In this document: positions 18,640-31,000 of the stretch, piece after piece
Numbering within the stretch: the first letter of the stretch is position 1
Layout: every line of letters begins with the position of its first letter
From: Paragonimus westermani
Lineage: Eukaryota > Platyhelminthes > Trematoda > Plagiorchiida > Troglotrematidae
Direction: 5' to 3'
Assembly (NCBI GenBank): GCA_008508345.1
Contig: QNGE01002720.1
Location: 1 to 64,000 of the forward strand
DNA: 64,000 bases
The notes under the pieces: model-generated
Databases searched by the model: none
Seen by the model: the letters and a program-made list of their open reading frames with translations, nothing else
Told to the model about the DNA's origin: nothing
Translations under genes and position numbers: made by a program

Positions 18640-20642
18640 CGTGGCGTTGGATATTCGTGGTACTCACTGTAGTGTGGGCGCCTGAGAGGCGCTGCTGTTC
18701 CCGTAAGCCACAAGCTTTCGGTGCCAAATCTCATAACGTTCAGCTTCATAAATCCGACACGCTCCCCGTCAATGTTATTTACTATCTGCCGCCATGCTGT
18801 GCACCCGAGGATGACGCCATTATTGCCGTTCTAGACTGTTTTCCCCCAGCATAGCTTTTCTCCCATGTCATCATGGTTTATTTCAACGCAAACAACCCAA
18901 ACTGGGCAGTTGACTCTCATGAGAGTTTCGACTATGGAGTTTCGTATTCCTTAGCAATCCTGATCCATGATAAGGTCTAAACACAGCACGCCGAATGGAT
19001 CACATGGCATCATTCATAAAAACACCCTCTCCTCGGTATAGTCATCAGAAATGAAGCTCACCTGGTAGACAGAGTGACTATCAACCCACCCCACGCGGAC
19101 AGTGACCAGTTGCTACTGGTTTTTGGTTTTATTTTGGGCTGGCTGAGAAACGCTGTAATGAAGACTTCACTCCGGGATTTGCAGAAAGCAAACTTTAACG
19201 CAGTGAGGATATCCTTAAATACACTCAGCCGCGTGTTTGGCTCGGCGAACTCAAGCTACCACTCTGGTTTTCAAATTTACCACCCACAAAGCTGATTAAG
19301 CGTTTTCCCCCGCAAACTATGGAAGTCCTCCTCCAGTGCACCGTTTCCGCGGGACATACGTCCCCTTTTTGACACACGTCTATTCTCCAAATCGAAGCCC
19401 CTCCTTCTGTGCGAAACAGGTGCAAGCGGAAAGTTGGTCGACAAACCCAGTAGGCACAGTCAAAATCTTACCAGTAGCTCGCGAGAGTAAAATTTTACTC
19501 TTCAAGTGTACGCATTGCCAGAGATAAACTAAGCCCACAGCGCCTTTTGTGCGGCTTTCTGGAGCGGAATCTCCCCCAAACCCCCCAAATGGTCGTTGAG
19601 ATTTACATAGAATACTACTCAACATTTTAAAATATGGCTCCACCAAAAAGACACCTATTTCTCCCTAGGGGAATCTTGCCGTGCCCGCTTCCAACTTATG
19701 ACTTCCTTGTGCTGGGGCTTCAGGATCTCTCGTTGAAGATCAATCCATATAGTTATATGGGACCTGACGCGATCCATCAAACCGTTGGTTCAGGGGTGCC
19801 CCTCGTTAATTTGTTTAAGCGGGCGCACCAACCTGGCAGTGTGCCATAGGCACGGAAGTAGGCCACTGTCACACCCATATATTGAAGGCAGACCATCGTC
19901 ACTCTAATGCTAATTGTCCACCGACCAGAATTATCAGAATCCCACGAAAGATGATGGGGCGTCTGTTAAACAGCATCATCCATAAGCATTTTTTCTCAAA
20001 TAACCTATCATCTCCTACTCAGCAAGACTTTCATCTAGAACGATAACGCATAACCAATGTGTTACTCTTCATGGATAGCTTGACTGAAGCCATGGACAAT
20101 AGCCATATCTACGATGCTATCTTCTTCGACTTTGCCAAAGCCTCCGACCGCATTCCGCGCAGTCCTTCGGCACATAAACTGGCAGATTATGGGGTCCGAG
20201 GATAGGTTATCCACTGGATTGCTTCCGTTTTTGGTAAAAGGACTTTCAGATTCAAAACCGGCCTGGGCCTTTCTTCTCCCTTCCCGGCCTCCGCAAGGGT
20301 TCCTCAAGGATCCGTTCTTTGTCTACTGTGTTTTCTGAGCTATATCAACGACCTCCTAAAGCTTATTTCTAACAACGTCCTAATTCATGCCCTTGATTTA
20401 AAAATCTGAAAAGCTTGTGGTAGCAGTGCACTGTAGATTGAACTTGACCGTATTAAGTGTTGGTCAGATGACCCGAGTCTCCCTTTAAACGACAGCAAGT
20501 GTGCACATATGTCACTCGGAGAAGACTCCGGGAACTTATTTTTAATACAAAGTGAACAAATTGTTAACCTCGGACATCTATTGGTTGTTCGGGCAAGGTT
20601 TAGTCCTCTCGCAACGTCTATCAATATGCTGGGGCCACGTTA
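18640..20642 (+). pseudogene. CR1-like element: endonuclease, linker and RT palm (broken)
   Basis: The endonuclease text begins PVNVIYYLPPCCAPEDD (about 18765-18820), then YFNANNPNW in place of GDFNA..NW, then VTINPPHADSDQ in place of PP..SDH. The linker KANFNAVRISLN follows. After a degraded stretch the RT appears: VPLVNLFKRAHQPGSVP (about 19797), MGRLLNSIIHKHFFSNNL (19955), LLFMDSLTEAMDN and FFDFAKASDRIP (20070-20160), ARVPQGSVL (20290), YINDLLKL, HALDLKI where YADDLKI is expected, and CAHMSLGEDSGNLF (20500). The catalytic Asp pair and the endonuclease His are lost. It contains inverted repeat A (19037-19557) and resumes after an insertion at 21409. Confidence 0.85.
19037..19557 (-). repeat. 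Perfect inverted repeat A, right arm (521 bp)
   Basis: Exact reverse complement of 5659-6179. It lies wholly inside the CR1 endonuclease-linker region, and the flanks match the left-arm flanks only partly. Confidence 0.93.
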
Positions 20643-21410
20643 ATTACGTCTGTGAGTAACGAGCGTCTATTAATTCTGAGCCCATCCAACAAACGATTCG
20701 GATCCAAAAAGGGAAGACGGTCGTATTGGCGAGTCTCTTATTAATAAGGTGCTGATGTTCAAAAACAATATGATAAACCAAATAGTGGAAGACAACAACA
20801 AACCTCGATATTGAATCCGTCAAATATGCAAGTTCCGAGATTAACGGTTCACGTAACTATGACCGAGTGCAACAGTCACATAATGGCGAAGCGGTCGGAC
20901 GAAAATGAAACCAGAGTACATATAACAAAGGTCCGGCAAAGGAAAGTAAGGAAGGAAAACTACGCGGAAACAAGTTTTACAAGTAAACAGTATCAAGAAT
21001 TGATGATACTTCGAGGAGAAATGATTTGTCACGCGCGTAACTTGAGCGGTAGTTTCAGATTGTAAGAAAGGATCGTAATCGGTATAAAGAAATCTAACGT
21101 AAGAAGACGAATAAATGAAAAGTGAATAAATAGAGCAGGGAACGTGGCCAGCAACACTCTATTAACACATAACAGTCATCAACTACTCACGCAAGCAGCT
21201 ACTTCAACACAAAGTGCAATAAATATTGCAACAGTTGGTCTTAAAAAGGACTTAGGGTTTGGGTTGTCGTCTTGTTTATACTCCTCTCATCATTACTAGA
21301 TGACCGCCAATAGGGAATTCGTGAAACCTGGGGTGATAAAGTGTCTTTCTCCGCACGGACAGGCATGCATTTTGAACGTCTTACGGGACCTTCATAAGAC
21401 CGCTGCCCGA
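20643..21410 (-). mobile_element. Segment of Penelope-associated repeat inserted in CR1
   Basis: CR1 coding text stops near 20640 (after SINMLGPR) and resumes at about 21409 with text matching the IEYA.QVV.TGL box. The intervening 768 bp is, on the minus strand, homologous to 16881-17650. The last 714 bp is identical, and the first 54 bp is diverged but alignable. CR1 residues expected between the two halves are also missing, so the insertion came with a deletion or the junction is artificial. Confidence 0.75.
20697..21410 (-). repeat. Perfect inverted repeat B, right arm (714 bp)
   Basis: Exact reverse complement of 16881-17594. The frame 20811-21065 here equals the minus-strand frame 17226-17480 residue for residue. 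Confidence 0.93.
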
Positions 21411-21950
21411 GTATTTCGATCAAGTCGTTCACACGGGCTTGCAAGAGGACATACTCGCTACTGAATGCGTCCATAATGTAGCCACCAAATTGGTCGCTAC
21501 CTTGCGGCATCTCTCCTAAGTTTCTTGCCTCAAACTTCTTGTTCATCATCCACTTGAGTTTCTAAGACTCAGAGGTGACTTAAATGTTATACATGTTCTC
21601 CTCATCCAAAATTCGCGCAGCAACTCTTTACCCCAATAGGCGATAAAAATTCGAATGGAACACCACAAGAAGCTCTTTAGTCTTCGACCCAGGACCTACC
21701 CTAGGCAACAGTTCTCTTATAGGGTTATAAACCACTTCAGCGGCCTTCTAGTAGATGTTATTAGCTGCTTACCTAGGGACCGTTTCAAAGTGTTATTGGA
21801 TTCCCATCTACTCGACAAACTGCTAGGTTATTATTATACTCAGTTCTGTTGGATTATCTTGCTGTTCTTGGTACTATCTGCAGCCTCAAGATCGGAGCTA
21901 CACCTTGTTTTCGATGACTGTCTTTCAGGTCAAACTAACTGACTGACCGT
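21409..21950 (+). pseudogene. CR1-like reverse transcriptase, C-terminal part (continuation)
   Basis: It starts FDQVVHTGLQEDILATE and VATKLVATLRHLS, matching NQVVYIGLKKDILAIE and VATKMVTGLRHLS of 1262-1905. The frame 21655-21942 then gives RPRTYPRQQFSYRVINHF and RFKVLLDSHLLDKLL. It ends with CTTTCAGGTCAAAC near 21925, as in other CR1 tails here. Stops and shifts are present. Its head lies at 18640-20642. Confidence 0.82.
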
Positions 21951-24900
21951 GTAAAAATCGCTCAATCGCCGAAATTTGTTTAAATATACCAATACTGTTG
22001 TTTACAGTTTTACATTTTCAATTATTTGTTGTCAAGGCCAATGACACGCTTTGTCAAAGTTGTTTTTGAATGCTTCAGTTTTTGCATTATCGCTGCAAGA
22101 TTATCATGTCAAACGATCGGTTGGGTCTTTTCTACTTATTTTAAGAAGATATAGAACCATGTTCATGCAACTTGCACGTTGGCAGCTGCGATATTGGGTG
22201 TTGTTGCGATAGCTCTTGTTCAGTAGATGATCGGAAATCATTCAAAAAATGCACTGAACCAAATTGTAAGTAACTCTTGACAAATTCATTGTACACGTTG
22301 ACCAGACGAAATGGCGGTGTGCCTTAACCCATCACTGTTTTTCCATTTGAACATCCTGGCATTAAATCCTGTTAAACAAAGTAGTCAAACGTGTCTACCA
22401 GACGGCTCTTGTGAGTTTTGAGATTTTTTGACATGTTTAGCTATTGAAAAGAATTTCTTATCGGAAGCCGAACTTGCATCCAGTATACAAGAAACAGATG
22501 CTCTAAGATCTACATTCAAGAAGGAAACTCTGAGAGATACTTCTCAAGGCTTTGGAAATCAGCTATTTTTCAGGGTACTTACAAGGTTTTGGCCGTTCAG
22601 TGTTACTTTAGACTGGTAAACCCATGGATATTTTATTAGATTCTGGCGTTACACAAACATTTACGCTCCCTACAGCGAATGATGAAGGAGAATGTCGCAA
22701 CTTCTACGTTCCCGGTAAGACTATTAACTCGTATGTAAGCAAACAAGGTTAAACGTTTTGCCAGAGTTTGTTGTAGTAGAATTCACTAATTAAGTTCGGA
22801 TTAAATCTGGACCAAATTAGGACTAATTGGTCCTGCTGTTAGCATGTAGACACTGACGTGAACTACGCTCCTATAAACAATTTTAAGGCGCTGTTGGTTC
22901 GTTATCTATTCATAGTATTTTTTCCGCAATCGTATGCTGCTTTTGGCACTGCTTTAATCCTTACAGTTCTCCCGCAGTGTTTTCATTTATTCTTTTCCAG
23001 ATCAAACTACTGAAAGAAATACAATAAATATGCCCTGAGACTTCGACAGAGAGGTAGTATGTTAACCACTGTGGTGGCCAAAAACCTACATAAGAGAAGG
23101 ACTTTCGAATTTTATAGCTGTCAGTTACTCAATGTATTCTGCTTACAAGAAATTATCGAGCGAATAAGCGTTAAAGTATGAGCGGACCATATGACCTAAT
23201 CGTAAGACGCTCGTCAACTGCTAGGTTTTCCAGAGCTCAGGGCTCTCGCGGATACCTCCATCATTCATTACAACAATGCACCAAAAGTATATAGAAATAC
23301 ACGACAACACGAGCACAGATGACATCTGACGGTTGAATGGAGTCTAAGTTAAGTAACTATCGTGTCCTTATGTCATATCCCACCCTGCTCAGTCAGCACG
23401 GGTGCAGTTTGGCAGAAGCAATGAGACAAATTGTGATGCTCATCTAAAAGCTACGCTCAAACTACACTTATGATTTCGCACTTTACCCGCTCGGCTGCAC
23501 TTTCTACGTTCATCCCTCAGTTCTGTCGCACATCACATCCATATACGTTTACATTTTTCATAGAGGACATGAAACAGAAAGCAGAAGTAACTTTACTTTA
23601 GGCAACTACGTTGAAACGTACCAGCAGTTTTCCTCATCCTCTGCTACTGATGACAGGACCTCCAGCGGTTTCTGCTTGAGATAGACATTTTGTTATTTTT
23701 TTTAGATCCATCGCTGAATTTGCTCCGAAACTTTGTGGTGTGTAACTCCGGTACAAGCTTCACGGCTGCAACTTCGATGAAAGCATGCACTATGCAAAGA
23801 GTGCAAGCTTAAGGTTGAAGTGAGAGCGAAGTAGTTCAGTTAACAGAACAAATACGACAGTACACCTCTTGGACAAACAGAACTGTATTTTGATTAAAAC
23901 GACAGAAGTTCCGTCTGCCAAGGTGTATTAAATGATTAGGAAAAAGCAAATGGAGACTTGTATAAAGTTGAGGATTGTGCGAGAATCCATGTTCAATGAT
24001 GAACTGAACATAAAACATCTCTGTCAGCCAAAACTATGACAATAAACCTGCTGCACTGACAGAAAAAGATGTAAAGTTTGTATTTCCAAATCCTATATAG
24101 GACTTGGATTACATTACGCGAATCCCGAGGCAGAGGACTTAAGTCTTCACCTTTGTCAAATGTCAAGCTTTCGCGAGGAAAAGTGCGATAATAAATCCAT
24201 TGCAAGAAAGTTCCTTATTTTATGTAGGTCGTCATTACTACAGACAGTCGGAAATTATCGAATGTCGACTGGAATCCATGGATGTCTTGCTGCAGTCTGT
24301 GTTCGCAAATGCAAGCCAGTAAGACTGGAGTTTATAAAACAACATTTTCGTGTAAAAATCGTGCAACACACTTTACCACACAAACCCATTCAAGAATCCA
24401 CAACGGCACCTCAGTCTACTAGCCAACGTAGCAAACAGTAGCGCATCAAGTGTCACGCAAGTAACGTTATGCAGCTAGTAAAGGAAATAAGTCTAAAGAT
24501 ACCACATTACAAGTAACTAAGATACGCTGAGCACTTGCGAATGCTTCAAAATATGTAAGACCAACAAACATGCAGGCTGCGATCCATAAATCAATATCCT
24601 GGCGATCGTCACAGCATACACACTCGTGTAACACAGAAGTGACACTTCAATGTAGTTGTGTGCTGACTGGAGAATGATCGGAAGGTCGACCTTGGAACTG
24701 ATGGGGTATCTGAGTAAGGAGACACCTAGATAGACTAGAGGTGCCCGATTCAGCCCTCCTACTTAACTTCCCAAGTAGCAAAACGTTGCGGGGCTCGCAC
24801 AGGCCCCTCGCGGGCCACGGCGGGCCAGAGAAAGAAAATCGCGAGCGAAGCGTTCAACGCGGTCCGCAAAATTCGATTTTTTTAAAAAACGGATTCCCCT

Positions 24901-27805
24901 TCAGTTTGTTGCGCGCTCCAGGCTTACTGCCGCCGTCCACGAAGAATATTGCAAAATATCCGTAAACATGGAAAGTTTAATGGATAGTTTACACAAGTTC
25001 ATCGGAAACATACAGTTTGTTATGCACGTGTTCAGGAAATTTTGCCATCGACGTTGCAGCAAATGCACCACACTTCGATGCACACTGGGGAAACCTGCAG
25101 AGGAATGTAAGGGAAACGTGTAGTGAACGAAAGTAATCAATAATAACGCCACTTTTACGGGTATCTTTGAAATTCCATATCTGCGAAAATAATAGAGATA
25201 GAGCAAACATGAAGCATAACAATCTTACAGCATTCCTTCTGCGCATTGCAATACTACTACTAATGCAGGCATTTGCCTATTCACACTGGGTAACCTCAAT
25301 ATAACCTCATGAACTTGTGCAATATTCGAACACGAACCATAATAATACTTTTTATGGGTGGCTTTGAAATTCAACTCTTCAGTTAATATTTAACATAGAA
25401 GTAGAATTAAATAACCAACGGAAAGCACACTCAGTATGTGACATATGAGGATAAACAACAGTGGCTAATTTCTCACGTACTTTTGTGGAAGAGAAAAGCC
25501 GTCCAACTTGCACAGCTCTTACATCAGGGAGTTCGGAAGATTGGCGATTGAAGATGTCTGACTTTACGATGTGATCTAAACAAATGTCACTAATTTTGCT
25601 GAAAAGATTAATGCAGATTTTGAGGTAATGTTCGTAAACATTTACCTTTAAGAGGATTATCTCAGTGGATGCTTGTTTCGATGATTTTCCTCATAGCCCA
25701 CCAAAACCCGCAGGAAGCCGTTCAGTCGCGGTGGGCCATGTGCTACATGGGTTCTCAGTCGGTGATGTTATTGGGACCAATTAATGAGTGTGATAGTTCC
25801 TAGTTTGCAAGGTCACTAATCGCTTTAAGACACTGAAATGAACTGCAAGATCATTTCAACAAACATCCTAACGCACTATGAATTTTTGTTGGTTCTTCAC
25901 GGCCCATTCTAGTGCAGGATTCCCAATCGCACTTGACCTAAGCGCTTTTCGTCCCTATACATCAACCGTGAGTCAAACCTGCACTTTTTGTAACCAAAAT
26001 CTGCAGCGACACTGGGCATGTACGTCTAAAGTGATTGAAATAATTTATATCACTCGTTTTTAGCAGTTTTTCATGTACACGCTGTCTAAATCTGAATAAA
26101 CAATGAGAGTGTAGCACATGCGACTGTTGCTTGCACACCCAGCTGAATTACGCAGTTTTTCACCGCATCTCTTCCGGCCGTTTTTGTGTCAATAACTTTG
26201 GCAAAAAGTGAGCCGGTATCGGGTAAATCGATTAGTCATGGATCACACGCCGCATGAAAATGTCCTGTTTCTCGGCAAGAACTGATCTCAACCTCCTGAT
26301 GGGTAAACCTTCCTATTCACCTTTCACATACGGCAAGAGAGTCTCATTACATCAATTGAACAAGCGACCAAACCACCACTCAGAGATTGTCGGTATAAAA
26401 TGAAATATGAAGACTTGTTGACGAACATGTATTACGGTGGTATACATCAAATGGTTGCGCGGTCGGGCGATCGGATTTGGAACATCTGCTTTACAAATCG
26501 GTTGTCATAGTAAGCTAAAATCTATTGTCAGTTTGCCAGCACCTTCTTATGTTTCCAAATAAGGTCCACCAGTAAGGGTTGACTGAGTGGGCGTAAGTGC
26601 TAGAGGGGTCGTTTACAAGCTTACTCAAAAGGCTTCATAAAGCTAACTGCCAAATTTGCTGTCATAAAGCCTGTCGCCGGCTGTGAAAGAACTTTTAAAC
26701 TTTAAAAAATTTAAGTAAATAATAGTACTGTCACAACTTTGAAACACCGAGGTGAAAATGGTGTCAGTCAATTGCGAAATCTGGCATTGATAAAGACTCA
26801 CATCATCTCAATCACTATTCGTGAAAGTCGCTCAATTTTTAACTGCCTACCTATAGATCAAGCGATTCGACTAGTGGCGAAAGCAGCCAAAGCGATCAAA
26901 CTAATTCTGTTCACATACACAAGTTTGAACTATATGAACGGATGGAGAAGTCCTAAGCAATGAAGATTTATAAATCTGACAGTCTGGTGATATTTTAGTG
27001 GGTAGACTTCTCGCTATGCCTAGTGTCCTATGACCCAACGGAAACCTCAAATAAATTGTCGGCTATCTGTCCACGAGCTGCACAGTGAAGTTGAATGCAG
27101 ATCAACGTCTCAAAAGGTGGTGTTAAGGCACCTTTGAAGTGCAAATCGATGTCAGTGGTCACTCCATGTAGACAACCAAAATAATTGATCCACCTTCCAT
27201 AGATGCGCATGAGAAATTTTTCCGCTTACTTTTATTAACCATTAAAGTTTTGAAGTTTGCATAATTTGATGGTTGCACACAAATGTGTGGGTATTTACAC
27301 TCAAGTTTAGCGAAACAAACGCTTACGGTGTGGGCAGTCATCGAAGGTACATAATCCAGAAAGAAAAAATGCCTATATTTGGCTGGTTGTTAGTGCCACT
27401 CGTCTATGATCGTGCGAGATGTTTGCGGTTGACGTCGGTCTGCATAAATCGCTGAACTACCATTTAATCGCAGCTCACAAGTGGAGCATGACCTGTGTGA
27501 CATTGATAACCAAAACTGAAAGATACAACTGGACGTAAGTGCGCTATACCGTGCCGAATACATTTTTCTTTCCCGAATAAGGCACTGAGATGTGTTTCAT
27601 CACAAGACTGTTTGACAGACATGTTTTATCTACATATTGTTAGTTCGTACCTCTGAAACTAATAACAGACTGACTGAACTAGCTTTGACCTGTCTACCTT
27701 ACAGCACAGGTTGATGCTGAGGGTTTTTGTATGGACATTACTATTTATTATTTAGGTCCCCTCCCTCCCATTTCCTCATTTATTTTCTTTGCGTCTGTAT
27801 GTCAG
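21951..27805. other. No firm gene; one weak exon candidate
   Basis: This is AT-richer sequence with short frames only. A possible exon, 22441-22574 on the plus strand, lies between TTTTTTGACATGTTTAG and a GGTACTT donor and encodes IEKNFLSEAELASSIQETD and onward. I do not recognise it, and both sites are ordinary. A GC-richer patch at 24740-24960 has a 74-residue frame of unknown nature. Confidence 0.4.
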
Positions 27806-28009
27806 TTAAACTTGAGCAAACACCACAGACCTCTCGTTGTATCTGATGTTAATTATTGTGAATGTATGATAAAATCTAAGTTTCAGATCTCCTGGAGATG
27901 CATTCATCGTATTTTCTGCAAAGATCGTGTTTTAGCACTTAACGCTACGAAACCGTTTCCAGAATTTCCATCACTAAACTTATGCGCATATTTTTGTCAT
28001 TTAGAGAAG
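27806..28009 (+). CDS. Candidate upstream exon, Cys-containing, possibly of the tectonic gene
   Basis: The acceptor is strong: about 40 bases of pyrimidine-rich sequence (CCCTCCCTCCCATTTCC onward) ending GTCAG at 27805. The donor is GAGAAG then GTAATA at 28010. The 204 bp between is open, in phase 0 at both ends, and reads VVSDVNYCECMIKSKF, WRCIHRIFCKDRV and FPSLNLCAYFCHLEK. Tectonic proteins carry a Cys-rich segment near the N-terminus before the part encoded by 32700-32918, and phase 0 fits that exon. However, the cysteine spacing does not match the usual CCC-D motif, so the link to tectonic is only positional. Confidence 0.35.
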
Positions 28010-31000
28010 GTAATACTATAAAGATTTTTGAGTGAGTGCATTAAATTCGGCTTGCAGAATTAGTAAATTGAAAAATCTCGAAAGTTTCCAATATTTGTGT
28101 GATTTACAAATAGTTTGGAGTTACCAGTAAAAAATCTGGAAGACCAACTTTATAAACTGCACTTAGCGTTGCTCAACTTTCCAAAAAGTTATCCGAGATA
28201 ACGCCACGTCAGTATTCGAGTTGTACCAACATTGAAATTACCAATACCTCCTATCCAACTTAATTTCATCCCGTGTCCCGCTGAATTTCCTCGAGGAAAT
28301 TTTCATTCGGAGATATTCGTCGTCAGTGTTACAGCAACTGGCAGCCCAAGCCAAAGAACAGTGTGCGTTAGTGACCGACGAGTCAAGAATAACAACGATG
28401 AAACGATTGAGACTTAGACGCACAGCTAAAGTAGATACAAAAGGGAGATTATGAATGGTTTTGACGCAAATACCGAGGAGAGCATTTAGAATTATCGCAC
28501 AGATCCACACCAGTCGCAGTCTGAGTTCTTTAGTTTTAGCTCAATTCCTGCAGAAAGCAAGCTAGGGGCATCAGTCAATAGAGTTCTATACTGGGTCATG
28601 CCTGAATTGGCACTCAGTTGAAATTTTGCTATTGGTCATTTTGTGAAACCTACAGGAATTCAGTGCAGTCTTAACCTACAACTATTAAAGCCATAAAGAT
28701 GGTCAGACGGGTGACAAGATAATGATTTAAATAAACAACGTCAACCAACTTCCTAGTTCAGTGGTTTCTCACTTTGACCATCAGAAATACCTCTGATACG
28801 AGCAGCTGTTGCTAACGATTAGGAAAATTTACCTTCTTGTAGGCCAAATTATACTTTACCCTTTCCTTTCGGGATGGTTTGCAGTACCGTGAACTCTAAA
28901 GTACTATGTGACAGAATACAGTGATATGAGATCCTTTAAGATGATTCTAATAAAAGCCTGACATAAAAATAACATCGGATTTGATTCCTGGAGAAAATGT
29001 TGTCAAATCTAAGAAATTGGCCGATTCACGACACTGAAGGGAAAGGACGAGGTGCTTAAAACAAAGTTCTTTACTAGTTTTCACTTTTGAACAGTCACAA
29101 TTTTTATTCATGCTTTAAAAATTCTGACGAATCTAGGGTGAGTTATAAGAGGTGATCTAAGTTTACGCAAATATGAACAAACTTTACCACGAGTTATAAT
29201 TCCATGTTCAGTGATTCACATGTTCAGAAATACTTCAGTTACCTCGAGTTATCAACTAGTTTGTTTCACACAACTTTCCATGAATGTCTTATGACCAGAT
29301 TTTGCCTAGTTAAATTGGTAGTGATTCTCACTTCAGAAAAGGTACGTTACATTCAGGAATGCAGACAGGTCTTTCCCAATCGTCTTGTGCAATTTGCACA
29401 TTAATTAGATTTCCCACCGTTGCAACCCTGACTGGAAATCCACCAACACATGCGGACAGTTGTTATCGGATGCAATGAGCTAATCTGACGTAGGCAAGCA
29501 GGAATGCAGTGGACGCTTTGCTTGGCTTCCTGTTGACCTTCAACGTGCTAGCAAACTACCATCGGGTTTAGGAACGACTGTCTGTAATGGTAGTATGCCC
29601 AGTGATCACGGACAGAGATTACTCTATAGGACATTTGGCTAGTAATGTATGTTTGAACTCCTGTTCTCCTGCTGATGTCAATGTATCCATAGTTTCTGTT
29701 ACTGCCGCTTAGAAGACTACGTTACATTCCTGTCGCCTTCGTAAGCTGACCTGTAGTAAACCTCCAACTGATTGCCAGTTGCAACTTGACACTGCTGGCA
29801 AAGAACTCAAGTTTACCCCCATGGAGAAAGTAAACTGAAACAGAAGGGTAAAAACTTTAAAATATGTAGTTTTTGTAATCTTGTGCCGTCTGACACATGG
29901 TCGCACTCCTCGGGTGAAACAAAGAATATAGTGTGTAAGTCCACACCGTGACATCTGGCCTTTTTGGACTGTCTGTTAGGGGAAGCATGTTGGCTGGGTA
30001 AAATTATTTATATTATTATTATTACTCATTTATTTTATTATATTTTTTTATGTAACCAGCCATTCGGATGATTTTACATGACATCCTGTTCAGGGAGAAA
30101 TTGCAATATTTTGTGCAAGCATTTTTCGGATTAATCGCTTGTTCTTTATCGTCAAAATGAAAGAAACCAACGTATCAATAGTTCACGCTGATCAGTGACT
30201 GTCGTGCATCTATCAAGAAATGAAGACAAAACAGAGTCAATAAACAAAAGAAGGAAAGAAAGTGGATACGAAACTAATAGAAGCAACTGTGTCTGTATTC
30301 AGTCATTCAACAGAAAACATCTACATCTTTCAGACAAACAACTGGGTCACGGTTTTATTCAAGACGTCATCAGTAAAAAAAGCTTTCCTAAGGTTTAAAC
30401 TCTACTGTGTGATTAAGTTCACTTGCCTCACATGCAACTAAGTCTGCCGACGAAAACATTTAAGCCGCTGTACCCGATTAGCCACCACTTCACCTGACGA
30501 TTCTAGCCACAGATTCTGACATCCTGCAGATGATTTATGATCATATTTTGTTAGTACTCTGTCTTCAGTGAAATTATGACCGGCGCTAAGGGTAAGCTGA
30601 AATAATTCTTCCAGTCTGACTAAAAACAGTTTACTCAGGACGAGAATGAGTGGAATCATGAGTGCAACAGAAACACATGCACTATTGAAACTGACAAATT
30701 TAGACAGTATTGGGTTAATTCCTCAAAATTGAGTGAGGCCTTGACTTGGGCTCCAGTGTTAGACTAGTTTTTTATTAGTGTGTTCTTGCATTTGGTCGTC
30801 ATGCCTTAGTAACCAACTTAACTTCGAAATTCAGACTGGCGGGTTGATCGGAGAGTAGTGCTATTGTCAAAAAGTATGACCGTCTTTGGCTAACGGTACG
30901 CATAACCATCGATACAATCTTGTCTTATCTTACGGTATTTTTCACGTAACATCTCCCAAGATACATACCTGCCAGTTTTTTGTCAATATTTGCTACTTAG

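Noticed and set aside
20811..21065. 84-residue frame as a gene, since it is repeated exactly at 17226-17480
   Set aside because: The identity comes from inverted repeat B as a whole. Other frames in the arm are conserved equally, so there is no sign of selection on this one.
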